A DNA stretch of 64,000 bases from JAIBJN01 sp963838795 (lineage in GTDB: Bacteria > Actinomycetota > Thermoleophilia > Gaiellales > Gaiellaceae). The stretch is from positions 1 through 64,000 of the forward strand of contig CAWISL010000006.1 of assembly GCA_963838795.1 (NCBI GenBank), in the 5' to 3' direction. Positions 40,326-49,603 of the stretch are shown here, one piece after another; positions within the stretch are counted from its first letter, which is position 1; every line of letters begins with the position of its first letter. Below the pieces are notes generated by a model. That model was given only the letters and a program-made list of their open reading frames with translations, was not told where the DNA came from and did not search any database. Made by a program: the position numbers and the translations under genes.

Positions 40326-41779
40326 CGCTCGTCGTCCTCGACGGGTGGGGGTGCGCGCCGCCCGGGCCCGGAAACGCCGTCGACCTGGCCGACACGCCGG
40401 TCTTCGACGCGCTCTGGGAGCGCTACCCGCACGCAACCCTGCGCGCGTCCGGCGAGGACGTCGGGCTCCCCCCCGGCCAGATGGGAAACTCCGAGGTCGG
40501 CCACCTGACGATCGGGGCGGGCCGCGTGATCCCCCAGGACCTCATGCGCGTCAACGAGGCGATCGACTCGGGTGCCTTCTTCGAGAGCCCGGCGCTCACC
40601 GAGGCCTTCCGGCGCGCGCGGGAGCGGGGCACGAACGTACACCTGCTCGGGCTCGTCTCCTACGGCGGCGTCCACTCCCATATCGACCACCTGCGCGCCC
40701 TGCTCGAGCTCGCCCGTCGCGAGAGCATGGCGGAGCGCACGTACGTCCACGCCTTCACGGACGGCCGGGACGTCTCGCCGACCTCGGCGCGCGACGACCT
40801 GGCGGAGCTCGTCGCCGAGGGCGCGCGGCTCGCCACCGTGTGCGGCCGCTACTACGCCATGGATCGTGACCAGCGCTGGGAGCGCACCGCGCGCGCTCTC
40901 GCCGCGATCACTGCCGGCGAGGGCGAGAAGGCCGTCGACCCGGTTGCGGCCATCGCGGCCTCGTATGCACGTGGCGTCACCGACGAGTTCGTCGAGCCGG
41001 TCGTCCTTGCCGCACCGCGCCTCGGACGGGAAGACGTGGCCGTCCACTTCAACTTCCGCCCCGACCGGGCGCGTCAGCTCTCGCAGCGGCTCCTGGAGGA
41101 GGAAATCGACCTCACGACCATGACCCGCTATCGCGACGACTTCGACTGCCCGGTGGTCTTCGAGGAGCAGGTCGTCGAGGACACGATCGCCGAGGTGCTC
41201 GCCGAGCACGGGCTCCGCCAGCTCCACGTCGCCGAGACGGAGAAGTACGCACACGTCACGTACTTCCTGAACGGCGGCCGCGAGCGGGAATGGACGGGCG
41301 AGACGCGCATCCTCGTCCCCTCGCCGCGGGACGTGGCCACCTACGACCAGAAGCCGGAGATGTCTGCGGCCGAGGTCGCCGACCGCTTCGCGGAGGAGCT
41401 CCCGAACGGCTACGCGTTCGCGATCGTCAACTACGCCAACCCCGACATGGTCGGCCACACAGGGGTGATCCCGGCGGTGGTGCGAGCCGTCGAGGCCACC
41501 GACGCCGCGCTCGGCCGGACGCTGGCCGCGGTCGAGGCCCTGGGCGGGGTCTGCGTCGTCACAGCCGACCACGGAAACGCCGAGCAGCAGCTCGAGAGCG
41601 ACGGCGTCAGCCCGCATACCGCCCACACGACGAACCCCGTGCCCCTCGTCGTCACGCTGGCGGGCGCCGCGCTTGAGGAGAGCGGGGGGCTTGCCGATCT
41701 AGTACCCACGTGTCTCTGGCTACTGGGAGTGCCAACGGCGGAGGGGATGAGCGGCAGGAACCTGGTTCGCTCGGTGTAA
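40292..41779 (+). CDS. gpmI: 2,3-bisphosphoglycerate-independent phosphoglycerate mutase
   Basis: Two-metal phosphoglycerate mutase. VLDGWGCAPPGPGNAVDLAD, catalytic Ser in MGNSEVGHLTIGAGR, GLVSYGGVHSHIDHL and TADHGNAEQQ are visible. The start appears to be TTG at 40292, inside tpiA; no ATG or GTG is in frame before LVVLDGWG. With that start it has 495 residues, close to the usual ~510. Confidence 0.94.
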   Translation: MPDGRPPFPLVALVVLDGWGCAPPGPGNAVDLADTPVFDALWERYPHATLRASGEDVGLPPGQMGNSEVGHLTIGAGRVIPQDLMRVNEAIDSGAFFESPALTEAFRRARERGTNVHLLGLVSYGGVHSHIDHLRALLELARRESMAERTYVHAFTDGRDVSPTSARDDLAELVAEGARLATVCGRYYAMDRDQRWERTARALAAITAGEGEKAVDPVAAIAASYARGVTDEFVEPVVLAAPRLGREDVAVHFNFRPDRARQLSQRLLEEEIDLTTMTRYRDDFDCPVVFEEQVVEDTIAEVLAEHGLRQLHVAETEKYAHVTYFLNGGREREWTGETRILVPSPRDVATYDQKPEMSAAEVADRFAEELPNGYAFAIVNYANPDMVGHTGVIPAVVRAVEATDAALGRTLAAVEALGGVCVVTADHGNAEQQLESDGVSPHTAHTTNPVPLVVTLAGAALEESGGLADLVPTCLWLLGVPTAEGMSGRNLVRSV

Positions 41780-41823
41780 CCCCGGAGCTATACTCCGCTC
41801 ACCCCGCGGCCAGGGCCACACGC

Positions 41824-42417
41824 GTGCCTCTTCCTCAACCCGACCATCTCCTCCTTCGGCGAGCGCAAAAGGGGGACGAGCGCGCCTTTCAGGCGATCGT
41901 CGAGATGTACGAGGGGCCGGTGTTCAACTACGTGCTGCGCATGGTCGGCGACCGGGCCCTCGCCGAGGACCTGACGCAAGAGATCTTCCTCCGGATCTAT
42001 CAGGGTCTGCCGGGGTTCTCGCTTCGTTGTCGCTTCACGACGTGGCTCTTCCAGATCGCGAAGAATCGGGTCCTTGACGAGCTTCGCGCGCGCGAGCGCA
42101 AGCCGCAGGTGATCGTCACCCTCGACGACCTGCCTCCGCTCGAGGTCGTGGACACGCCGCCCGAGCGCACCGAGGTGATCGACGCCGTCTGGCGCGCGGT
42201 CGGAGCCCTGAATCCCGACCTGAAGATGGCGCTCCTCCTCCGGGACGTCGTCGGCCTCTCGTACACGGAGATCGCCGACTCCCTCGAGATCACGCTCGCC
42301 ACGGTCAAGTGGCGGATCTTCAAGGCGCGCGAAGAGGTGCAGCTCGCGCTCGAGCGCGAGGGCATCGAGGTCGAGGTCTCGCGCCAGCCCGCCGCTCGAG
42401 CCGAGACGCTGTCCTAG
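41824..42417 (+). CDS. ECF-type sigma factor
   Basis: A 197-residue protein. Region 2: AIVEMYEGPVFNYVLRMVGD then LAEDLTQEIFLRIYQGLPGF. Region 4: LLRDVVGLSYTEIADSLEIT then LATVKWRIFKARE. The group resembles SigE/SigW-like ECF factors. No anti-sigma gene is next to it: the downstream gene is on the other strand. GTG at 41824 is used; GTG at 41776 is possible. It directly follows gpmI and may share its transcript. Confidence 0.92.
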   Translation: MPLPQPDHLLLRRAQKGDERAFQAIVEMYEGPVFNYVLRMVGDRALAEDLTQEIFLRIYQGLPGFSLRCRFTTWLFQIAKNRVLDELRARERKPQVIVTLDDLPPLEVVDTPPERTEVIDAVWRAVGALNPDLKMALLLRDVVGLSYTEIADSLEITLATVKWRIFKAREEVQLALEREGIEVEVSRQPAARAETLS

Positions 42418-42422
42418 GAGGC

Positions 42423-43070
42423 TTAGGGCGACGCAACGAGCTCGATGCCGCGAGCGAGGTCCTCGTCGAGCTCGAGGGCTCGGCGGATGCCGTCGGCGTT
42501 GTGGAATCCGACGCCGTATGTGTGTCCGCCCACCGTCCAGATCAGGACGACATGGTCGGAGAACGCGCTCCCTGCGTTCGTCGCGCCGGGGGCGTACACG
42601 GCCCGCATTCGCCAGCCGTTGACCGTCACCCAGCCGAGCGGGCGGACCCGAGCCCGCGGATACCACGCCGGGCCGTTGACGACCTTGGCATAGCTCCGCA
42701 AGGGGCGGGGCGTTGCGGTGATCACGAGGTGCTGGTCCGCTGTCTCGCTCGACCCCACCACCCAGTTCCGCCACGAGCGACCGCAACCACCGATCCCGCC
42801 GGGACCGATGACGTCGAGCACGCACCGCGTCACGCCGGCTCCCCGGGTCGCTCTCAGTCCCGGTGGAATTCGCGTCGGGCACGGCACCGGATATCCGACG
42901 ACCCTCGCCGTCGACAGGCACGTCGCGCGCAGGCTCGTCGGCGCTGGAGCCAAGGAGAGGCTTACGGGCGCGCGCTCAGTCTGGACTCCTGCCGGCTCGC
43001 CGTTCTCGGTGCAGCCGACGGCGGCAACGACCGCCAGCAGAACCGCACCATTCCGAACGACACTAACCAC
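42423..43070 (-). CDS. lipoprotein of unknown function
   Basis: A lipoprotein signal peptide (VRNGAVLLAVVAAVGC, lipobox AVGC) precedes about 195 exported residues, including CLDVIGPG-like and WTVGGHTYGVGFHNADG stretches. The domain ends RALELDEDLARGIELVASP. GTG at 43070 is the only sensible start. I know no family. The gene is convergent with the sigma factor, six bases apart. Confidence 0.75.
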   Translation of the reverse strand: MVSVVRNGAVLLAVVAAVGCTENGEPAGVQTERAPVSLSLAPAPTSLRATCLSTARVVGYPVPCPTRIPPGLRATRGAGVTRCVLDVIGPGGIGGCGRSWRNWVVGSSETADQHLVITATPRPLRSYAKVVNGPAWYPRARVRPLGWVTVNGWRMRAVYAPGATNAGSAFSDHVVLIWTVGGHTYGVGFHNADGIRRALELDEDLARGIELVASP

Positions 43071-43105
43071 CCCGAACCCTACGTTCAGGGATCGCTCTCG
43101 AGTCC

Positions 43106-43828
43106 CTAGACTCCGTGCTCGAGTCGCGCGGCGAGCGCCTCGGGAAGGCCGCGCTCCCGGATCTCCGCCTGCGCCTTCTCGACGTCGTACTCGACTCGCC
43201 TGAACGTGGCCCGGCGCGCTCCCAGGTCGAGCAGCAGCCAGGCGGCGCGCGGATCTCCGTCCCGTGGCTGGCCGACCGAGCCGGGGTTGAGCAGCCAGCG
43301 GTCGTCCACGAGCTCGGTCTCGGTTCCCTCCGCGGCGGTGGCGAGCGTCGTCGTCGAGAGTCGGAAGACGAGGGCGATGTGGCTGTGGCCGACGAGGACG
43401 AGCTCCTGCGCGGTCGCCGCCATGCCGGCATAGGCGATGCCGGGAGAGAGGACGTACTCCCAGACCGGGTCGCGCGGGCTCGCGTGGAAGAGGCCGACGG
43501 CCTCGCGCTCGCCCATAGGCTGGAGGCCCTCCAGGAACGTGCGGGCCTCCGGCTCCAGCACACCGATCGTCCAGGCGGCGGCGAGGGCGGCATCCGGCGA
43601 GAAGATCTCGAGGTCGAGCCGGCCGAGGGCCGCGAGGTCGTGGTTTCCTATCAGGCACACGTCCGCCCGCTCGGCCACGACGGCGCAGCAGCGGTTCGGG
43701 CGCGGGCCGTAGCCGACGAGGTCGCCCAGGCACCAGATCTCGTCGGGCGCGTCCTTCTCGATCGAGCCGAGCACCGCTTCGAGGGCCTGGAGGTTCCCGT
43801 GGATGTCAGAGACGACGGCGACGCGCAC
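43106..43828 (-). CDS. YfcE/MPE-family metallophosphoesterase
   Basis: A 240-residue protein. RVAVVSDIHGNLQALEAVLG and WCLGDLVGYGPRPN, then CLIGNHDLAAL and VLVGHSHIALV supply the D-x-H, GD, GNHD and GHSH metal ligands. The family hydrolyses phosphodiesters. GTG start at 43828; it overlaps the divergent M48 gene by 30 bases. Confidence 0.9.
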   Translation of the reverse strand: MRVAVVSDIHGNLQALEAVLGSIEKDAPDEIWCLGDLVGYGPRPNRCCAVVAERADVCLIGNHDLAALGRLDLEIFSPDAALAAAWTIGVLEPEARTFLEGLQPMGEREAVGLFHASPRDPVWEYVLSPGIAYAGMAATAQELVLVGHSHIALVFRLSTTTLATAAEGTETELVDDRWLLNPGSVGQPRDGDPRAAWLLLDLGARRATFRRVEYDVEKAQAEIRERGLPEALAARLEHGV

Positions 43829-45034
43829 GGCAGGACGGTAGCGAAGGGTCTCGGGCTCGTCTCGCTCGGCCTGCTCTGGGTCGCCGCGGCGGTCTTCCTG
43901 TGGCGCACCGAGGTGCCCGACCTCGCGCTCGCCGACCTCGACCCGCGCGACTACTTCACCTCCGCCGAGCTCGCGCGGATCGACGACTACAGGCGCGTCT
44001 CCCGCCTGCTGCTCCTCGGCTCGGTGGCGGCCGAGATCGTCGTTCTCGCGCTGCTCGTGTGGAAGGCCCGCCCGCTCGCATCCGCGCTCGAGCGGGGAGG
44101 CCGGGGACGTGTTCGCACCTCGGTGCTGGTGGGTCTCGTCGTCGTGCTCACCGTCTGGCTGACCGGCCTGCCGTTCGCGGCGGCGACGCTCGTCCGCCGC
44201 CGCGACTTCGGGCTCTCCGAGCAGAGTTGGGGCGGCTGGCTCGCCGACGAGCTCACGTCGCTCGCGGTGCAGGCGGTGCTCGTCTCGATCGCCGTCGCCG
44301 GGGCGGTCTGGCTCGCGGGGCGCCTCGGCCGCCGCTGGTGGCTCGTCGGCGCGCCGGCGCTGGTTGCGATCGCCGCCGTCTTCGTCGTCGTCCAGCCGCT
44401 CGTCGTGCAGCCGCTCTTCAACCGCTTCGAGCCGCTGCCGGACCGCGAGCTCGCCGCCGAGGTCCAGGAGCTGGCCCGCGGCCTGGGCGTCGACGTCGAC
44501 GAGGTTCTCGTCGCGGACGCGAGCCGGCGGACGACCACCGCGAACGCGTACATCGCGGGTCTCGGCCCCACCCGCCGCGTCGTCCTCTACGACACGCTGC
44601 TCGACGGGCGCTTCACCGACGGGGAGATCCGCTTCGTCGCCGCCCACGAGCTGGCCCACGTCGAGCGGCGCCATCTCTGGAAGGGCCTCGCGTGGTTCGC
44701 GCTCCTGGCCGTTCCCGGCGTCTTCCTCCTCGCGTGGCTGACGGAGCGGCTCGGCGGCCTGGGCCCGCGCCTGGTGCCGCTCGGGCTCGCCTTCGCCTTC
44801 GGGTGGATCCTGGTCACGCAGCCGCTCGCCAACGCCGTCTCCCGGCGCTACGAAGCCGAGGCCGACTGGCTCGCGCTGCACGTCACGCGCGACCCGGCGA
44901 GCGGCGTCGCTCTCGACCGCAACTTCGTGAGGACGGGGCTCGCCGACCCGGACCCGCCCGGCTGGGTGACGGTCCTGTACGGCACGCATCCGACACCGAT
45001 GCAGCGGATCGCGATGGCCGAGCTGAGCCGCTAG
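43799..45034 (+). CDS. M48 family (Ste24-like) membrane metalloprotease
   Basis: A 411-residue integral membrane protease. The zinc site is VAAHELAHVERRHLW (HExxH) with the third ligand in YEAEADWLALHV. Hydrophobic helices occur at about 19-33, 65-90, 106-130 and 150-200, and beyond the active site. GTG at 43799 follows GGAGG. Members clip membrane or CAAX-like proteins. Confidence 0.88.
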   Translation: MDVRDDGDAHGRTVAKGLGLVSLGLLWVAAAVFLWRTEVPDLALADLDPRDYFTSAELARIDDYRRVSRLLLLGSVAAEIVVLALLVWKARPLASALERGGRGRVRTSVLVGLVVVLTVWLTGLPFAAATLVRRRDFGLSEQSWGGWLADELTSLAVQAVLVSIAVAGAVWLAGRLGRRWWLVGAPALVAIAAVFVVVQPLVVQPLFNRFEPLPDRELAAEVQELARGLGVDVDEVLVADASRRTTTANAYIAGLGPTRRVVLYDTLLDGRFTDGEIRFVAAHELAHVERRHLWKGLAWFALLAVPGVFLLAWLTERLGGLGPRLVPLGLAFAFGWILVTQPLANAVSRRYEAEADWLALHVTRDPASGVALDRNFVRTGLADPDPPGWVTVLYGTHPTPMQRIAMAELSR

Positions 45035-45330
45035 GAGGGTTCGCTCTCGCCCTGCTCGGGGAGGTTCCTGATCCCCTCTCGGGTCGACCACTTCGACCAC
45101 GAGTCGGTCATCGCATCCATCAGCTCGCGCATGAAGCGCGGCGACATGTTCACGCGGCTGACAACCACCCCCGGAACGTCGCCCTCCTCGACCTCATGGT
45201 CGATGCGGGCGAAGGTGAGCGTGAACTCGTAGTCCGAGAAGCTGACGTTGGCGAAGTTCGCGTAGACGCCCGCCAGGTTCTCAGGGTCGAGATGGATGTT
45301 GAGCTGCCGCTCGGAGCGGTCGTCCTCCAC
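45031..45330 (-). CDS. DUF3467 protein
   Basis: A 99-residue protein, LNIHLDPENLAGVYANFANV, then FTLTFARIDHEVEEGDVPGV and VVSRVNMSPRFMRELMDAM. This is the full DUF3467 pattern, found widely in bacteria with no known function. Divergent from argS with 20 bases between. Confidence 0.9.
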   Translation of the reverse strand: MEDDRSERQLNIHLDPENLAGVYANFANVSFSDYEFTLTFARIDHEVEEGDVPGVVVSRVNMSPRFMRELMDAMTDSWSKWSTREGIRNLPEQGESEPS

Positions 45331-45350
45331 GGCTCCCTACGATATACGCC

Positions 45351-46889
45351 ATGGAGGTGGGGAACACTGCGGCGACGGCGCTTCGCCGGCTCGAGGAGGA
45401 GCTCGCGCAGCTCGCGGGCGCGCCCGTCGCGCTCGAGCGTCCGGCCAAGGACGAGCACGGCGACTACGCGACCAACGTCGCGCTCAGGCTTGCCGGCGGG
45501 CAGAGCCGGCCGCCGCTCGAGATCGCCGCCGAGCTGGCCGAGAGGGCGATGGCGCTCCCCGGCATCGAGCGCGCCGAGACCGCGCCCCCGGGTTTTGTGA
45601 ACCTCTGGCTCGCGCCATGGTGGTACGGGGAGGCCCTGGCCGAGATGATCGCCGCGGGGAGCGACTACGGCGCGCGTTCGGCGGAAGCGCCCGAGCGGGT
45701 GCAGGTGGAGATGGTGAGCGCCAACCCCACAGGCCCGGTCACCGTCGCGGCCGCGCGGAACGGAGCCTACGGCGACTCCGTCGCGCGCCTGCTCGACTTC
45801 GCGGGTCACCACGTCGAGCGCGAGTACTACTACAACGACGCCGGAACGCAGATGGAGCGCTTCCGGGCGTCCGTCGAGGCAGCCCGCCGCGGTGAGCCGC
45901 CGCCGGAGGACGGGTACGCGGGCGATTCCATCGCGCAGCTCGCGACGCTCGAGGGGGACCCCGTGCCGCACGTGCTCCGTCAGATCGAGGAGAGCCTCGA
46001 GCGCTTCCGCATCCACTTCGACTCGTGGGCGCGGCAGAGCGAGATCGAGCGCCAGCTTCCCGAGCTCCTGGAGAGCCTCGACACGTACGAGAGCGAGGGC
46101 GCCGTCTGGGTGCGGTCGACCGCCTACGGAGACGAGAAGGACCGGGTCCTCATCCGCTCGCCGGAGCGGGGCGGGCTCCCGACCTACGAGGCCGCCGACA
46201 TCGCCTATCTCAGAGACAAGCTCGAACGGGGCTTCGAACGCGCGATCTACGTCCTCGGCGCGGACCACCACGGCGTGCGCGGCTGGTTCGAGGTGATCGC
46301 GCGCATGCTCGGCTACGACCCCGGACGCGTCGAGGTGATCCTGTACCAGCTCGTCCACCTGACTCGCGGCGAGGGCGTGGTCAAGATGGCGAAGCGGCGG
46401 GGAGACGTGGTCACGCTCGACGAGCTCATGGACGAGGTCGGCGTCGACGCGGCCCGCTGGTATCTGGCCGCGCGCGGCCCCGATCAGGCGATCACGATCG
46501 ACGTCGACCTCGCGCGGGAGAAGAGCGAGAAGAACCCGGTCTATTACGTGCAGTACGCGCACGCGCGGATCGCGGGCATCCTCCGGAACGCCCGAGACGC
46601 CGCGCCCGATCCGCACGCGCCGGCCGACCTCGCCCCCGAGGAGCGCGACCTCGTCAAGCGCCTCGCCGAGTTTCCCGCGCTCGTCGCGGAGGCCACCGAG
46701 CGGCGCGGGCCGCAGGCGCTGCCCACGTACGCCATCCGCCTCGCGGACGACTTCCATCGCTTCTACCACCATCACCGGGTGCTGGAGAGCGAGACGCAGG
46801 GCTTCCGCCTCGCGCTCGTCACGGCGACCAAAGCAGTCATCGCCCGGAGCCTCGACCTCGTCGGGGTGGAGGCGCCGGATCGGATGTAG
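45351..46889 (+). CDS. argS: arginyl-tRNA synthetase with degenerate HIGH motif
   Basis: Charges tRNA-Arg. The class I fold is clear: SANPTGP opens the active site, ADHHGVRGWFEVIARMLGYD, KMAKRRGDVVTLDELMDEVG (KMSKS-like) and the C-terminal anticodon-binding helices ending FHRFYHHHRVLESETQGFRL. The stretch after SANPTGP normally reads LHVGHGR; here it is VTVAAAR, with both histidines gone. Overall length (512) is slightly short. Either a lineage-specific active-site form or a divergent copy; it is the only argS here. Confidence 0.92.
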   Translation: MEVGNTAATALRRLEEELAQLAGAPVALERPAKDEHGDYATNVALRLAGGQSRPPLEIAAELAERAMALPGIERAETAPPGFVNLWLAPWWYGEALAEMIAAGSDYGARSAEAPERVQVEMVSANPTGPVTVAAARNGAYGDSVARLLDFAGHHVEREYYYNDAGTQMERFRASVEAARRGEPPPEDGYAGDSIAQLATLEGDPVPHVLRQIEESLERFRIHFDSWARQSEIERQLPELLESLDTYESEGAVWVRSTAYGDEKDRVLIRSPERGGLPTYEAADIAYLRDKLERGFERAIYVLGADHHGVRGWFEVIARMLGYDPGRVEVILYQLVHLTRGEGVVKMAKRRGDVVTLDELMDEVGVDAARWYLAARGPDQAITIDVDLAREKSEKNPVYYVQYAHARIAGILRNARDAAPDPHAPADLAPEERDLVKRLAEFPALVAEATERRGPQALPTYAIRLADDFHRFYHHHRVLESETQGFRLALVTATKAVIARSLDLVGVEAPDRM

Positions 46890-46894
46890 CCCTT

Positions 46895-47263
46895 CTAGCT
46901 CGCCGCGGCCTCCCAGCCATCGTACTCGCCGGATCGTGTAGCCGCGAGTGCTTCGAATTTCGGTCGCATGACGGTGACCGTGCCCTCGTCGATGACGGTG
47001 TCCTTCTTCGCCAGGGCCAGCCAGGGGTTGGGCGGGTCCGTGTCGGCGTCCGCAGAGGGCTGCACCTCGACTGTGTAGCCGTCGTCGCGGAGCTCCGACG
47101 CCGCGTCGTCGGCGCCCTCCCTGGTCGGGAAGTAGAGGAAGTGCAGCACCTCCCGCGGCTTGCTGAGGTCGGCTCCCAGCAGACGGAGCTGCTGGACGAT
47201 CAGCTGGTCTCCGTCGGCGGGACTTCCGTTCGCGGCCGGGCGAAAACGGTCCAGGAAACCCAT
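46895..47263 (-). CDS. RraB-like regulator of ribonuclease E
   Basis: A 122-residue protein. VLHFLYFPTREGADDAASEL and YTVEVQPSADADTDPPNPWL follow the RraB ferredoxin-like fold (PF06877 type). RraB binds RNase E in E. coli; in actinobacteria the role is inferred. ATG at 47263; AGGAGGTCAACGG lies upstream. Confidence 0.75.
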   Translation of the reverse strand: MGFLDRFRPAANGSPADGDQLIVQQLRLLGADLSKPREVLHFLYFPTREGADDAASELRDDGYTVEVQPSADADTDPPNPWLALAKKDTVIDEGTVTVMRPKFEALAATRSGEYDGWEAAAS

Positions 47264-47407
47264 CCGTTGACCTCCTCTGCTTGCTCTCCAAGCTTGTTGT
47301 CGGCATGCGGTGCCGGCCGCTGAAGAAGAGCATTGGCCGGGCCTTGCGCCGGGCGTGCCCGGCTGCGATCGTCGCGTCGCGGAACACGACATGGAGGAGG
47401 CAGGAAG

Positions 47408-47803
47408 ATGCTGGAGCAAGCACGCATTGCGGCGATCGTTCCGGTCTCGGACGTCGAAGCGGCGATCAGCTTCTACGGAGACACGCTTGGACTCAGGCTG
47501 AAGGAGCGGCGGAGCGACCTGCCGGAGAACCGCGAGGCCGAGTTCGAGGCCGGCGACGGGACGCTGCTCGTCTACGAGAGCGTCGGCGCGGGGCAGAGCA
47601 GGCACACGGTCGCCGGCTTCCGAGTCGACGACATCGACGCGGCGGTCTCGACCCTGCGGGAGCGCGGCGTCGTCTTCGAGGAGTACGACCTCCCGGATCT
47701 GAAGACGGAGGGCGGGATCGCAGCCGTCGGCGACGTCCGCGCCGCATGGTGCAAGGATCCGGACGGGAACATCCTCGCCGTCGAGTCCGTCAAGAGCGGC
47801 TGA
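47408..47803 (+). CDS. VOC (glyoxalase-fold) protein
   Basis: A 131-residue protein with two beta-alpha-beta-beta-beta modules: IAAIVPVSDVEAAISFYGDT and VAGFRVDDIDAAVSTLRERG, ending CKDPDGNILAVESV. GGAGGCAGGAAG precedes the ATG. Substrate unknown. It is divergent from the RraB gene. Confidence 0.88.
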   Translation: MLEQARIAAIVPVSDVEAAISFYGDTLGLRLKERRSDLPENREAEFEAGDGTLLVYESVGAGQSRHTVAGFRVDDIDAAVSTLRERGVVFEEYDLPDLKTEGGIAAVGDVRAAWCKDPDGNILAVESVKSG

Positions 47804-47831
47804 AGCCCCCGGGTTACCGAGGACATGGCAG

Positions 47832-48350
47832 CTACTCGGGGCTCGGCGGGCCGTCGAAAGGGCCCTCGGCGAGCAGCTTGCGGAAGGCCGGATACTGGCC
47901 GAGCTTGCCGACGGTGACGAGTGTGTCCGCCTGCTGGATCACGTCGCCCGGCTGCGCGCCGGCAACGGGCTCGGGCTCGCGGAGGATGGCGATGATCGTG
48001 ATGCCGGTGCGCTGGCGGAACGCGCACTCGGCGAGCGTCCTTCCGATCGCCGGGCTCGTGTCAGGGACGGCGACCCATTCGATTGCGAGCTCGCCGAAGG
48101 CCATCTCGAGCTCCTCGACGATCTTGGGCCGCTCGTAGGCGCCGCCGATGATGGCGCCCAGCTGGCGTGCCTCGTCGTCCTCGAGCTGGATCACCGCCTG
48201 CGGCTCCTCGTCGCTCGAGTGCGGGAACCAGTAGAGCTCGCGTTGGCCCTCGTTGTGGAGGATCACAGTCAGGCGCCCACCGTGCGCGGTGAGGCAGGTG
48301 TACTTGACGCCAACGCCGGGCAGGCGCGTCTCACGGAGCTCGCGGGCCAT
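47832..48350 (-). CDS. KhtT-like regulatory subunit of a K+/H+ antiporter
   Basis: A 172-residue protein with an N-terminal small domain (ETRLPGVGVKYTCLTAHGGR) and a C-terminal RCK_C domain (ELAIEWVAVPDTSPAIGRTL, RTGITIIAILREP, GDVIQQADTLVTVG). It overlaps the antiporter gene by 20 bases on its 5' side. KhtT controls KhtU in Bacillus with c-di-AMP as ligand; the diadenylate cyclase at 26113-26736 could supply it. Confidence 0.9.
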   Translation of the reverse strand: MARELRETRLPGVGVKYTCLTAHGGRLTVILHNEGQRELYWFPHSSDEEPQAVIQLEDDEARQLGAIIGGAYERPKIVEELEMAFGELAIEWVAVPDTSPAIGRTLAECAFRQRTGITIIAILREPEPVAGAQPGDVIQQADTLVTVGKLGQYPAFRKLLAEGPFDGPPSPE

Positions 48351-49539
48351 GTTTCCCTCCTTCTGGAGCCAGTTTAGGCGGCGTGGGGAAGAGCCTGCGC
48401 CCGATGCGCTTGGACTCCTTCATGAGCAGGACGCCGATGAGGGCCGTGGCGAGAACGTAGAGGCCGGCGATGGCGACGAGATCGCGCCTGGCCGACGCGC
48501 TGATGGCGGGGTTGGTCGCCGCCACCTGGGCGAGGATGACCGTGAACTCGCCGCGGGCGACCAGCGCGGTCCCCGCGTTGAGACTCTGGCGCGGCGTGAA
48601 GCCGCCCACCCTTCCGGCGGCATAGGTGCCGCCCAGCTTGCCGATGACGCTGAGGACGACTGCGAGCCCGATCAGCCACCCGAGTGAATCGAGCGCCCCG
48701 AGGTCGATCGAGAGCCCGAACACGAAGAAGAAGAGGGCTCCGAAGATGTCCCGGAAGCTCAAGAAGCGCTCCTCGAGCTCGTGGCGGGCGGACGTGTCCG
48801 AGAGGATCACGCCGGCCATCAGGGCCCCGATTGCCTCCGAGAGTTCCAGCCAGTGGGAGATCGCGCTCATCCCGATCAGGAGCGCGAACGTGAAGAGGAG
48901 GAAGAACTCCCGCGGCATCCACTCGAGGAAGCGGTCGATGGGGCGAGCGAGCCAACGGGAGGCGGCGAGCGAGACGATGATGAACGTGATCGCCTTGAAC
49001 GCGAGCGCGAGCGAGTCCTCGATCCCGCCTCCGCCGCCTCCCGCGAACGCGAGCACGAACGCGATCGCGATGTCCTCGACGATGAGGATGGCGAGCACGA
49101 GGTCGGTCTCGTCGTCGGCCAGGCGCCGGAAGTCGATCAACCCCTTCACGGCGACGGCGGAGGAGGAGACGTAGATCGCCCCGGCGAGGATGAGGGCAGC
49201 GACGGAGAAGCCGAACGCGGCCACGCCGATGATCAGCCCCAGGCTGGCGTTGACGACGAAGTCGATCGTCCCGCCGACCCCGAGGTGCATACCGCTGCGC
49301 CTGAGGCGGTCGAGCGTGAACTCGAGGCCGAGGAAGAAGAGGAGGAAGATGATGCCGAGCTCGGCCACGAACTCCGTGACCTCGGACGGCTCGATGAAGC
49401 TGGTGATCTCGGGCTCGTTGGGGCCGAGCAGGAGGCCGGCGAACAGGTACGCCGGGATGGCGGAAAGGCCGAAGCGGCTCGCCACGAGGCCGAGCGCGGC
49501 GAGGACCGTCACCGTCACGGCGAGCTGGCTGAGCGTCAC
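48331..49539 (-). CDS. CPA2-family K+/H+ antiporter (KhtU-like)
   Basis: A 402-residue protein of 12-13 helices of the sodium/proton exchanger fold. ASRFGLSAIPAYLFAGLLLG, SSSAVAVKGLIDFRR and GTALVARGEFTVILAQVAAT (the discontinuous helix pair) are present. Only a short basic tail follows the membrane part; the regulatory RCK unit is a separate overlapping gene. Exports K+ in exchange for protons. Confidence 0.92.
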   Translation of the reverse strand: MTLSQLAVTVTVLAALGLVASRFGLSAIPAYLFAGLLLGPNEPEITSFIEPSEVTEFVAELGIIFLLFFLGLEFTLDRLRRSGMHLGVGGTIDFVVNASLGLIIGVAAFGFSVAALILAGAIYVSSSAVAVKGLIDFRRLADDETDLVLAILIVEDIAIAFVLAFAGGGGGGIEDSLALAFKAITFIIVSLAASRWLARPIDRFLEWMPREFFLLFTFALLIGMSAISHWLELSEAIGALMAGVILSDTSARHELEERFLSFRDIFGALFFFVFGLSIDLGALDSLGWLIGLAVVLSVIGKLGGTYAAGRVGGFTPRQSLNAGTALVARGEFTVILAQVAATNPAISASARRDLVAIAGLYVLATALIGVLLMKESKRIGRRLFPTPPKLAPEGGKHGPRAP

Positions 49540-49603
49540 CGCTTTTCCTCCCGTCGGATGGTCGGGATCTTAGGGTTCCGGCGTGTCGTAGGATGCCCCA
49601 GGC

